Source: Pseudomonadota bacterium
GTDB taxonomy: Bacteria; Pseudomonadota; Gammaproteobacteria; Enterobacterales; Enterobacteriaceae
Assembly (NCBI GenBank): GCA_023454395.1
Contig: JAEYFY010000051.1
Coordinates: 1 to 13,568 of the forward strand
DNA: 13,568 bases
Reading direction: 5' to 3'
A model generated the notes under the pieces. That model searched no databases, was not told the DNA's origin, and worked only from the letters and a program-made list of their open reading frames with translations. Made by a program: the position numbers and the translations under genes. This document shows, piece after piece, positions 5,334-10,401 of this stretch. Every line of letters begins with the position of its first letter. Positions within the stretch are counted from its first letter, which is position 1.

Positions 5334-6424
5334 TACTGAGCCTCCTGTGACATTTCAGTCGCTTGCTTCCAAATACTGTTCCATGCTTGACGACCAGAGA
5401 ACTCACTCATACGACGAATGCCTGTCTTACCCGCTAATTCAAGTGCGATCTCTTCAATACGGTTTTGAGGTTTAGAGCGAGAACCAATCAAGCGTGAGAA
5501 CGCACTGTCACGTTCAACAGTATCAATTTGAACCTTTGGCTCATCCTTTGGCTTTTGGCTACGAACGATCAGCTCATCAAAGTGTTTACGTAATTTACGA
5601 GGGCTTAAAATGTTTTGGTGCCAGAATGAATCTTTGTTGGCCCAATCGAACAATGCACAAATTTGTTCATGGGTACGTCCATCGATTTGACGCATCAAAC
5701 GAATATCGTTCGTCCAGTCATACCAAGTAGGCTCTAGCGCGGATGGATTCAGTTTTTTAACACGACCAAACATCCATTTTGCTGTTTTCAAATCACCTTC
5801 ATCACCCCATTTTTGGAAGTTAGCGCTGTAAATCACGGCTTCGGGATAACGAGTTAAAAAATCATTTTTCGGCTGGTCGCTGGATTCGCCAGAATTCTGC
5901 GACGAATGATCTGTTTCTGTTGTACTCTCTGAAGTAATCTCTGTTGTATTCTCTGTAAGAACAGGCCATTTTGACCCGTTCAGAACAGCGCATTTTGAAC
6001 CGTTTGAAGGTTTCAATTTGCGCTTATCGATAAGGTCATTTTGAACTGTTCGATTAGATGAGTTATCACCGTTCGATTGGGTCATATTGACCTCATCGGT
6101 CAGCAAGTGGTGATCGTAGTTAATCGCATAATAATTAGTACGGTCATGGTTTGATTTATTGATTTGCTCGATGCGTAAAACGCCCTGCTTTTTCAAATTA
6201 GTAAAAGCACGTTTAATCGTTGATTCAGAGAAAAAAGGAAATTGATTCTTCCACTCTTCGACGGTGTTATAAATCCAGCGTGAGCCGTCATATTCAACAC
6301 CTGAAGTAGTTTCAGTTAGCCAATATTGAATTTGCTGTAACAGCATCGCCTCATTTAAACCAAGACGTACCGCTAATTCAGGAATAACGACTAAAGGGCG
6401 ACTTTTTAGTAATAATAAACTCAT
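5333..6424 (-). CDS. Phage replication initiator (O-like) with internal iterons
   Basis: 363 aa; recognises the phage origin and recruits host replication proteins (inferred). Residues about 1-105 look like a winged helix-turn-helix replication domain: VIPELAVRLGLNEAMLLQQIQYW, then STIKRAFTNLKKQGVL. A low-complexity linker (about 106-190, rich in Ser, Thr, Asn) is encoded by DNA repeats that look like origin iterons. The C-terminal part has a pattern common in phage replication proteins (HEQICALFDWANKDSFWHQN, ILSPRKLRKHFDEL). GAGGTGG lies about 5 nt before the ATG. No separate helicase loader (P or DnaC-like) gene follows. Either the C-terminal domain does that job, or the host DnaC is used. 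Confidence 0.85.
   Translation of the reverse strand: MSLLLLKSRPLVVIPELAVRLGLNEAMLLQQIQYWLTETTSGVEYDGSRWIYNTVEEWKNQFPFFSESTIKRAFTNLKKQGVLRIEQINKSNHDRTNYYAINYDHHLLTDEVNMTQSNGDNSSNRTVQNDLIDKRKLKPSNGSKCAVLNGSKWPVLTENTTEITSESTTETDHSSQNSGESSDQPKNDFLTRYPEAVIYSANFQKWGDEGDLKTAKWMFGRVKKLNPSALEPTWYDWTNDIRLMRQIDGRTHEQICALFDWANKDSFWHQNILSPRKLRKHFDELIVRSQKPKDEPKVQIDTVERDSAFSRLIGSRSKPQNRIEEIALELAGKTGIRRMSEFSGRQAWNSIWKQATEMSQEAQ
5916..5954. repeat. Pair of 15-bp direct repeats beside the iterons
   Basis: TCTGTTGTACTCTCT (5916-5930) and TCTGTTGTATTCTCT (5940-5954) differ at one base and are spaced 24 bp start to start. The first two iterons have the same spacing. They may belong to the origin or merely reflect the Ser/Thr/Glu repeat they encode. 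Confidence 0.4.
5966..6099. other. Probable replication origin: iterons within the initiator gene
   Basis: Plus strand: CATTTTGAMCYGTT-type repeats at 5966, 5990 and 6036, and a degenerate copy (TCATATTGACCTCATC) at 6082. Start-to-start spacings are 24, 46 and 46. A further GTTCGATTG half-copy occurs at 6071-6079. Iterons in the middle of the initiator gene are the known arrangement of lambda ori in O. The repeats cover about codons 109-153, the linker of the protein. Confidence 0.65.
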
Positions 6425-6436
6425 CTTGCCACCTCA

Positions 6437-6616
6437 TTACTTAATACGTGTGTACTTCTCTTTAAATCGTTGCAAGGGTTCACATTGAGGATCGTCACAA
6501 CCATCGAGCATAAAAATGACACGCTGTTTTTCTCTGTCATAACGAACAACATGAACAACGATACCCCTGTGATTTTTGTAGTAGCGATCAAGTTGGTTTG
6601 GGTTCTCATTGCTCAT
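6437..6616 (-). CDS. DUF4222 small protein
   Basis: 59 aa, starting MSNENPNQLDRYYKNHRG. The core (YYKNHRGIVVHVVRYDREKQ, RVIFMLDG, then LQRFKEKYTRI) matches what I know of the DUF4222 family of short enterobacterial prophage proteins. The function is unknown; the strand-rich pattern suggests a small beta-barrel fold. The ATG at 6614-6616 has GTGGAGAG about 7 nt upstream. An upstream in-frame codon at 6631 falls in that site. It overlaps the previous gene by 11 bp and lies 12 nt before the replication gene. Confidence 0.8.
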   Translation of the reverse strand: MSNENPNQLDRYYKNHRGIVVHVVRYDREKQRVIFMLDGCDDPQCEPLQRFKEKYTRIK

Positions 6617-6815
6617 TGCCCCGCTCTCCACTTGAAAAATAAAAATCAGCCCATGCCTTTTTAAGAGACTGTCTATCTACCAAATATGCAGGTTTCTTGT
6701 AGTTGTCTGGTTGTTCGTCAGACGCTATGATTTCTACATAGCGAAATGACTGACTACCCGAGACAGGTAAACAACGGAATTGCTTTTTAGGTATTAAATG
6801 CGCTAATCTACTCAT
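6606..6815 (-). CDS. 69-aa hypothetical early protein
   Basis: Starts MSRLAHLIPKKQFRCLPVSG; not recognised. Pattern: a basic N-terminus, a strand (FRYVEIIA), then a helix (DRQSLKKAWADFYF). The start overlaps the stop of the 29-aa ORF (ATGA), and the end overlaps the DUF4222 gene by 11 bp, so it belongs to the same tightly coupled operon. Ribosome binding uses the GTGTGAAGAGAAA leader repeat. Confidence 0.7.
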   Translation of the reverse strand: MSRLAHLIPKKQFRCLPVSGSQSFRYVEIIASDEQPDNYKKPAYLVDRQSLKKAWADFYFSSGERGNEQ

Positions 6816-6901
6816 GCTAATTTCTCTTCACACAATTGAAATTTGCAAACCGAAGCCAGAGGCCGTACACCTTTGGCTTCACCCTTTTTGGATATAGCCA
6901 T
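6812..6901 (-). CDS. 29-aa peptide, coupled between CII-like gene and 69-aa gene
   Basis: Starts MAISKKGEAKGVRPLASVCK and ends LCEEKLA. The ATG lies 2 nt after the stop of the CII-like gene, and the stop overlaps the next start (ATGA). Translation through it would deliver ribosomes to the next gene. Its codons for GVR and CEEK coincide with the GTGTACGG and GTGTGAAGAGAAA repeat boxes. The peptide could therefore be a by-product of a leader element, but the packing favours real translation. Confidence 0.55.
   Translation of the reverse strand: MAISKKGEAKGVRPLASVCKFQLCEEKLA
6821..6870 (-). repeat. Leader repeat copy before the 69-aa gene
   Basis: GTGTACGG (6863-6870) and GTGTGAAGAGAAA (6821-6833) on the minus strand, separated by 29 nt. 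This is the widest spacing of the two boxes among the copies seen. Confidence 0.55.
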
Positions 6902-6903
6902 CT

Positions 6904-7362
6904 TTAATTTCTCTTTTGATGTAACGAAACAAACGCATTCATAAATGTGCGGATCTGCGAAATTAATCCATCCAACATCATTTTTATCTTTTGCTCTTCT
7001 TCGTTATCAATAACGCCATCAGCCAAGCTATCTTTCATGAATAAAGCTAAACGCCCCTGCATTTCGTCAACACCACTACGCAGTACAAACAATTCCGTTT
7101 CATCCAGTTCCGCAGGACTGATCCGGTCCACAAGTAAGCGATTTGATTCCCGAGCGACAAATTCAGCAAATAAAACGGTCTTAGAAATATCTTGCATAGC
7201 TAACAGCTCGTTTAAATCAAACGAACGACAACCGTTTTTCTCATAAAGCTTGTTGTTGAATGATGTTAAAGACAGACCTAGTGCTCCAGCCATTGCCTCT
7301 CGCCCACCAGCTGTCGCTTCACACATTTCTTTCACTACCTGTTTTATTGATTGATTACTCAT
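6904..7362 (-). CDS. CII-like phage regulatory protein (CP76/YmfL type)
   Basis: 152 aa. Second gene of the pR operon, in the position of cII. The N-terminal half fits the Phage_CP76/YmfL family (YmfL is from e14): REAMAGALGLSLTSFNNKLY is a helix-turn-helix, followed by RSFDLNELLAMQDISKTVLF and AEFVARES. The C-terminal half is helical, with acidic stretches (DNEEEQKIKMMLDG), possibly for multimerisation. Probable role: transcriptional regulation of the lysis/lysogeny choice; its DNA target is unknown. GGTGG/TAGGA lies just upstream of the ATG. It is followed within 2 nt by the 29-aa ORF. Confidence 0.8.
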   Translation of the reverse strand: MSNQSIKQVVKEMCEATAGGREAMAGALGLSLTSFNNKLYEKNGCRSFDLNELLAMQDISKTVLFAEFVARESNRLLVDRISPAELDETELFVLRSGVDEMQGRLALFMKDSLADGVIDNEEEQKIKMMLDGLISQIRTFMNAFVSLHQKRN

Positions 7363-7400
7363 TTCCTACCACCATTGATAAATTCTTGTAGTTAACTGCT

Positions 7401-7595
7401 TTAAACGGTTTTGTTATTGTTTGTATAAAATTCGGGACTGTATTTAAGAGCTCCTTTAGTTAATCTATCTATTTTCAAGGCTTGTTTTTCAGGAACAATA
7501 AGCGACCATTGACAAACAGCGCTATGAGAAACTCCAAGTGCCGAAGCTGTTTTTACCGTTCCCCCAAAATGTTCTAAAACTAAACTTTTAAGCAT
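7401..7595 (-). CDS. cro: Cro repressor, P22 type
   Basis: 64 aa. DNA-binding repressor that turns down repressor synthesis and early transcription in the lytic cycle. The layout matches P22 Cro closely: an N-terminal helix (LVLEHFGG), helix-turn-helix (VKTASALGVSHSAVCQW), then IVPEKQALKIDRLTKGALKY. It is the first gene of the pR operon and divergent from the repressor gene. AAGGAGA lies about 5 nt before the ATG. One operator (7611-7624) overlaps its transcription start. Confidence 0.92.
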   Translation of the reverse strand: MLKSLVLEHFGGTVKTASALGVSHSAVCQWSLIVPEKQALKIDRLTKGALKYSPEFYTNNNKTV

Positions 7596-7625
7596 TACAC
7601 TCTCCTTAAAGTAAGCATACTTACA

Positions 7626-7653
7626 ATTTAATGTAGCAGGATACTAATGTCAA
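7626..7653 (-). promoter_or_regulatory. Promoter pR (drives cro and early operon)
   Basis: Minus strand: consensus TTGACA (7648-7653), 16-nt spacer, TTAAAT (7626-7631). Transcription would start near 7618 inside the first operator and give a short leader to cro. Confidence 0.75.
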
Positions 7654-7659
7654 TAAAAT
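7654..7659 (+). promoter_or_regulatory. Candidate -10 of repressor maintenance promoter pRM
   Basis: TAAAAT, five of six consensus bases, with no good -35, as is usual for activator-dependent pRM promoters. Transcription would start near 7666, which fits the repressor start at 7701 but not an upstream ATG at 7647. Confidence 0.45.
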
Positions 7660-7700
7660 GTAAGATTGCTTACATGACGAGTGTGAATTTGAGGCCAACT

Positions 7701-8348
7701 ATGGGAACAGTAGGAGAGAGAATAAAGCAGCGTAGACGACAGTTAAAAATGACTCAAAAAGATATAGCTGAACGTGTTGGTATATCAGCGTCAGCGGTTA
7801 CTCAATGGGAAAGTGACAACACTGGTTTATCTGCAGAAAGTTTATTAAAACTATCATCCGTTTTGAATTGTAATCCAACATGGTTAATGTTCGGAACAGG
7901 ACTTCCTGAGGATGATGTTAAATTACAAGCTGCTATTTATAAGTCTATACCTATCATTAGTTGGGTCCAGGCTGGAGTATGGACTGAAACATACTGTGAA
8001 TCAGATCCTAGTGATTACAAATATGTTGATACCAATTTAAAATTATCAGATAAAGCATTTGCACTAATCGTTAAAGGTCAATCAATGACTACATACAACG
8101 GGGAGTTGAGTATTCCTGAAGGAGCAGTGGTTATAGTTGAACCTGATTATGGTTATCTAGATGATATAAATGGAAAAATAGTTATAGCACAACAAAAAGG
8201 TAGTGATGAAGCTACTATTAAAAAACTTATTATTGATGGACCAAACAAATACTTAGCTCCTTTAAATCCACAATTTAACCCGATTCAAATAAACGGTGAC
8301 TGCGTTATAGCTGGTAAAGTTAAACAAGTCATTATAAATCTAGACTGA
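7701..8348 (+). CDS. CI/C2-type repressor with LexA-like autocleavage domain
   Basis: 215 aa; maintains lysogeny by binding the OR and OL operators. N-terminus: GERIKQRRRQLKMTQKDIAE and a helix-turn-helix (about residues 18-37, with ASAVTQWES). C-terminus: an S24 peptidase domain with cleavage site A91-G92 (WVQAGVW), catalytic Ser128 (KGQSMT) and Lys174 (EATIKKL). RecA-stimulated self-cleavage and SOS induction are therefore expected. Length and motif order match P22 C2 (216 aa), including PLNPQF and INGDC near the end. In-frame ATGs exist at 7647 and 7674. I chose 7701 because GAGG lies about 7 nt upstream, the N-terminus then aligns with P22 C2, and the upstream region holds the operators. 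No strong terminator is seen after it. Confidence 0.95.
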   Translation: MGTVGERIKQRRRQLKMTQKDIAERVGISASAVTQWESDNTGLSAESLLKLSSVLNCNPTWLMFGTGLPEDDVKLQAAIYKSIPIISWVQAGVWTETYCESDPSDYKYVDTNLKLSDKAFALIVKGQSMTTYNGELSIPEGAVVIVEPDYGYLDDINGKIVIAQQKGSDEATIKKLIIDGPNKYLAPLNPQFNPIQINGDCVIAGKVKQVIINLD

Positions 8349-8378
8349 TCCCAATCTCCTCACAAAAAAGAAAGAAAT

Positions 8379-8427
8379 GTAAGATTACTTATATTTTTTT
8401 CTTGACTTAAAATGTAAGTTTACTAAT
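8379..8427. promoter_or_regulatory. Left operator OL: two repressor sites
   Basis: GTAAGATTACTTAT (8379-8392) and GTAAGTTTACTAAT (8414-8427), start-to-start 35 bp. Both share the GTAAG half-site with OR. The second overlaps the pL promoter. Confidence 0.75.
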
Positions 8428-8429
8428 AT
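8402..8429 (+). promoter_or_regulatory. Promoter pL
   Basis: TTGACT (8402-8407), 16-nt spacer, TAATAT (8424-8429), overlapped by the second OL site. It would drive the plus-strand genes toward xis and int. Confidence 0.65.
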
Positions 8430-8457
8430 CTATACTAAATAGTTATTGAGAATACTT

Positions 8458-8661
8458 ATGACAACTGAACCAGTAATCATACCGCCAGCTAATTTCACTG
8501 AGGTAGATATTGTTGATTGGATGGAAGAGAAACTATCGTCGATTAAAGTTCTCGGTGAGCTAAACGCAAGACGTGAAGAGCTGGTGGATAAACTAGCAAA
8601 ACTGGATGCTGAAATAGACAAGTACACCCTTAAAAGCGCTATTCAGATACAAAGTGAATGA
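8458..8661 (+). CDS. 67-aa hypothetical protein, first gene of pL operon
   Basis: Starts MTTEPVIIPPANFTEVDIVD. The C-terminal half (LNARREELVDKLAKLDAEID) is a probable coiled coil. It is not arginine-rich and so does not look like an N antiterminator; no family is recognised. The ATG is about 30 nt after the pL -10, with only a weak GAG upstream; an in-frame TTG at 8446 is less likely. First-gene position implies immediate early expression. Confidence 0.65.
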   Translation: MTTEPVIIPPANFTEVDIVDWMEEKLSSIKVLGELNARREELVDKLAKLDAEIDKYTLKSAIQIQSE

Positions 8662-8668
8662 TTTTTAT

Positions 8669-8712
8669 GTGTGAAGAGAACGTGTGAAGAGAAACAATTG
8701 TGTGGAGGGAAA
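8669..8712 (+). repeat. Three tandem copies of the GTGTGRAGRGAA leader repeat
   Basis: GTGTGAAGAGAA (8669-8680), GTGTGAAGAGAAA (8682-8694) and GTGTGGAGGGAAA (8700-8712), just before the GTG start at 8718. Spacings are 13 and 18 bp. Elsewhere in the window the element is single. A 16-codon GTG-initiated frame (8671-8721, MKRTCEEKQLCGGKLA) runs through the repeats and overlaps the next start (GTGA). Confidence 0.65.
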
Positions 8713-8717
8713 TTGGC

Positions 8718-9050
8718 GTGAGTAATACTACTAATGAAAAACAAAATATCAGGATCTATGCCTTAGTCTTTCATAAGAACGCGCTAACTCTGTCAACCGA
8801 CAATATTTATGAAGATTTTTGGTTAGAACTACATAAAACCGTCGGTTGGCTTAAGTTTGTAAAACATAGTGAAGAATCTGAATTTGTTAAGAACGGAGCA
8901 CTGTTTGTAGCCACTGAACTGCGTCCGGTATCTGATTCAACCCCTTACCCAATAGTTGAAGCACGATGTGTTTTGTGGCGTCAGCGGGAAGCTCTTTTAA
9001 GCGCTGCAAATACCCTTTCCTTTCTTCTGGGTCAGGAACGTTTAAAGTAA
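8718..9050 (+). CDS. 110-aa hypothetical protein, overlaps the opposing gene
   Basis: From GTG 8718, the N-terminal part (NIRIYALVFHKNALTLSTDN and IYEDFWLELHKTVGWLKFVK) reads as plausible protein and has a leader-repeat ribosome site (GGAGGG). The last 55 codons lie antisense to the end of the 8887-9381 gene, whose frame looks more protein-like there. The plus-strand gene may be a truncated relic whose original 3' end was replaced when the minus-strand gene arrived. No family is recognised. Confidence 0.5.
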   Translation: MSNTTNEKQNIRIYALVFHKNALTLSTDNIYEDFWLELHKTVGWLKFVKHSEESEFVKNGALFVATELRPVSDSTPYPIVEARCVLWRQREALLSAANTLSFLLGQERLK

Positions 9051-9381
9051 TGAAATCACGAATTTCATTTAATGTTTCATCATGCAGTCTGACAGTAATC
9101 ACTTTGAGAGAGGTGGATATGCTACCTTCCTCTGTAAGTAAATTTACAGCATGTCTAGTAGCTTTTACTAATGTAAGTTCAGGAAATGCACCAGCCATTA
9201 CATGGATTACTCCGCCGGTTATCATTTCCTCTTCACTAAGATATGCAATATTTTTTAATAAAATATCATTATCAATGTCAGAAAGATCTGACGGTATATT
9301 TTCAGGTTGAATTGTATTGGGATAATCCTGTACTGCAACTTCTAGAATTCTTAGTTGTAATGCTCTGCTAAAACCTGACAT
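8887..9381 (-). CDS. 164-aa winged-helix-like protein, against pL direction
   Basis: Starts MSGFSRALQLRILEVAVQDY. The first about 80 residues fit a winged helix: an initial helix, then NDILLKNIAYLSEEEMITGG, and a strand followed by KATRHAVNLLTEEG, like the end of small wHTH domains. The second half is helical (TLNEIRDFITL, DATKHIVLQLLGKG). AAGAGA lies about 9 nt before the ATG. It has its own candidate promoter and is transcribed toward the repressor gene, against the pL operon, so it could be expressed in the lysogen. Possible roles are lysogenic regulator or phage-exclusion factor; both are inferences from position. Confidence 0.75.
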   Translation of the reverse strand: MSGFSRALQLRILEVAVQDYPNTIQPENIPSDLSDIDNDILLKNIAYLSEEEMITGGVIHVMAGAFPELTLVKATRHAVNLLTEEGSISTSLKVITVRLHDETLNEIRDFITLNVPDPEERKGYLQRLKELPADATKHIVLQLLGKGLNQIPDAVQWLQTVLRS

Positions 9382-9423
9382 CTTAATATTCTCTTGGTTG
9401 TGTAGTAACTTCCAAGATTACCA

Positions 9424-9453
9424 CCACCGCCTGAGGTGGCAAAATAATCAGGC
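9424..9453. repeat. Two mutually exclusive inverted repeats
   Basis: CCACC/GGTGG (9424-9428 with 9435-9439) and GCCTGA/TCAGGC (9429-9434 with 9448-9453) interlock, so only one hairpin can form at a time. They lie in the leader of the minus-strand gene and overlap its -10. Confidence 0.4.
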
Positions 9454-9472
9454 ACAATATTTGAAGTGTAAA
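9444..9472 (-). promoter_or_regulatory. Candidate promoter of the 164-aa gene
   Basis: Minus strand TTTACA (9467-9472), 17-nt spacer, GATTAT (9444-9449), about 60 nt before the ATG. No repressor operator overlaps it, consistent with expression in a lysogen. Confidence 0.5.
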
Positions 9473-9512
9473 TCCATTTTTATTTTTTATTAGCAACACC
9501 AGGGAAATTTAA

Positions 9513-9529
9513 TCTCGATTAATTCGAGA
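9513..9529. repeat. Palindrome TCTCGA-N5-TCGAGA
   Basis: Perfect 6-bp arms around TTAAT, about 40 bp before the HD-protein start. It could be an operator or hairpin in the leader; it has no T-run. Confidence 0.4.
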
Positions 9530-9552
9530 GGAATTCTTATTACCTAAAAATT

Positions 9553-9564
9553 GTGTGGAGAGAA
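9553..9564 (+). repeat. Leader repeat copy before the HD-hydrolase gene
   Basis: GTGTGGAGAGAA, 2 nt before the ATG at 9567. No GTACGG box is seen upstream of this copy. Confidence 0.6.
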
Positions 9565-9566
9565 TA

Positions 9567-10097
9567 ATGTCTTATATTGCAACAGCAACAAATAAACATT
9601 TCTATTATCTCGATGTACGGATCGAAGATATAGATATTCAAGATATTGCCAGTGGCCTTGCTAATGAATGTCGTTTTAATGGTCAGATTGATAATTTCTA
9701 TTCTGTTGCTCAGCACTCGGTATATGTCAGCTATTTAGTTGCACCTGAATATGCTTTAGAAGCCCTACTTCATGATGCCGGTGAAGCTTATGTCAAAGAC
9801 CTACCATCACCACTTAAAAAGCTATTGCCTGAATATAAATTAATTGAATTACGTGTAGAAAAGATGATCCGCAAAAAGTTTGGGCTACCTGAATCTAAAT
9901 CTGATGCAGTTCATTTTGCTGACTTAATGATGTTGGCCACAGAAAAGCGTGATTTAGAAATTGATGCCGGTAGTAACTGGTTAATGCTTGAAGGTATTCC
10001 AGCAAGTGATTTTGTTGTTAACCCACTAACACCACCACAAGCAAAAGCCCTTTTCTTACGTCGCTTTAATGAACTTTATAAAGAGAAAAAGGGCTAA
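9567..10097 (+). CDS. HD-domain phosphohydrolase (YfbR-like nucleotidase)
   Basis: 176 aa. Metal-dependent phosphohydrolase of the HD superfamily, probably acting on deoxynucleoside mono- or triphosphates. Ligands visible: H50 (YSVAQHSVYVS), the H69-D70 pair (ALLHDAGEAYVKDLPSPLK, with E73 and D78) and D119 (HFADLMMLATEKRDL), the same order as in E. coli YfbR. ATG 9567 has the GTGGAGAG site; the in-frame GTG at 9555 is inside it. It belongs to the pL operon upstream of xis. The role in the phage is unknown; nucleotide-pool adjustment is the simple guess. The substrate cannot be told from the sequence. Confidence 0.88.
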   Translation: MSYIATATNKHFYYLDVRIEDIDIQDIASGLANECRFNGQIDNFYSVAQHSVYVSYLVAPEYALEALLHDAGEAYVKDLPSPLKKLLPEYKLIELRVEKMIRKKFGLPESKSDAVHFADLMMLATEKRDLEIDAGSNWLMLEGIPASDFVVNPLTPPQAKALFLRRFNELYKEKKG

Positions 10098-10131
10098 TAA
10101 CCGCCAGTATCAACTAATATCTATTTAAACT

Positions 10132-10155
10132 GTGTACGGACAGTGTGGAGAGAAA
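10132..10155 (+). repeat. Leader repeat copy before xis
   Basis: GTGTACGG (10132-10139) and GTGTGGAGAGAAA (10143-10155), ending 3 nt before the xis ATG. This is the most compact complete copy of the two-box element. Confidence 0.65.
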
Positions 10156-10158
10156 AAT

Positions 10159-10401
10159 ATGCAAATGTTGACTTTAGAGGAGTGGGCGCAAGAAAGATAT
10201 AAAAGTCGTCCACCAAAGTTAGGAACGCTACAACGATATGCTCGTGGTGGCCTGTTCTACCCACCAGCAAGGAAAGAAGGTGGCATTTGGCGCGTGAGAG
10301 AAGATGCCGACCTTGTCGGTAATTTGACATCACCGGTTATCAATAACAACGATAACCCTATTTTACAAAGGATCCTCAAAGATGGCTGCCAGACCTCGTA
10401 A
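10159..10401 (+). CDS. xis: Excisionase
   Basis: 80 aa from ATG 10159. Small winged-helix DNA-bending protein that binds the attachment region and steers integrase toward excision. It resembles lambda Xis: MLTLEEWAQERYKSRPPKLG followed by TLQRYARGGLFYPPARKEGG and IWRVREDADLV. These correspond to the wHTH, the conserved FPP-like turn and the wing. The stop lies 20 bp inside the integrase gene, so the two are coupled. Upstream in-frame GTG 10132 would extend the protein through the leader repeat and is rejected. Confidence 0.9.
   Translation: MQMLTLEEWAQERYKSRPPKLGTLQRYARGGLFYPPARKEGGIWRVREDADLVGNLTSPVINNNDNPILQRILKDGCQTS

Larger units (their letters stand above)
7611..7673. promoter_or_regulatory. 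Right operator OR: three repressor/Cro sites
   Basis: 14-bp palindromes GTAAGCATACTTAC (7611-7624) and GTAAGATTGCTTAC (7660-7673). Between them is a degenerate site, AGCAGGATACTAAT (7635-7648), matching the right half of the OL copy at 8414. Starts are 24 and 25 bp apart, so the three sites lie on one face of the helix with even spacing, as in lambda and P22. The arrangement covers the cro promoter and the repressor promoter. Confidence 0.8.

Noticed and set aside
5916..6099. CRISPR-like repeats
   Set aside because: Repeats are short, degenerate, inside a coding gene, and unevenly spaced; iterons explain them better.
6421..6609. Minus-strand ORF of 62 codons
   Set aside because: Out-of-frame reading of the DUF4222 gene, whose own frame matches a known family and has a ribosome site.
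7647..7700. Upstream in-frame ATG starts (7647, 7674) for the repressor
   Set aside because: They would place operator 7660-7673 inside the coding region and add 18 residues absent from P22 C2. The 7701 ATG has a good GAGG and fits the candidate pRM. AGGA before 7647 keeps some doubt.
8966..9310. Plus-strand ORF of 114 codons
   Set aside because: Ser/Phe-rich antisense reading of the 164-aa minus-strand gene, with no ribosome site seen.
9567..10097. DatZ-type dATPase implying 2-aminoadenine DNA
   Set aside because: The HD motif alone is not specific and no PurZ-like or special polymerase gene is present in the window.
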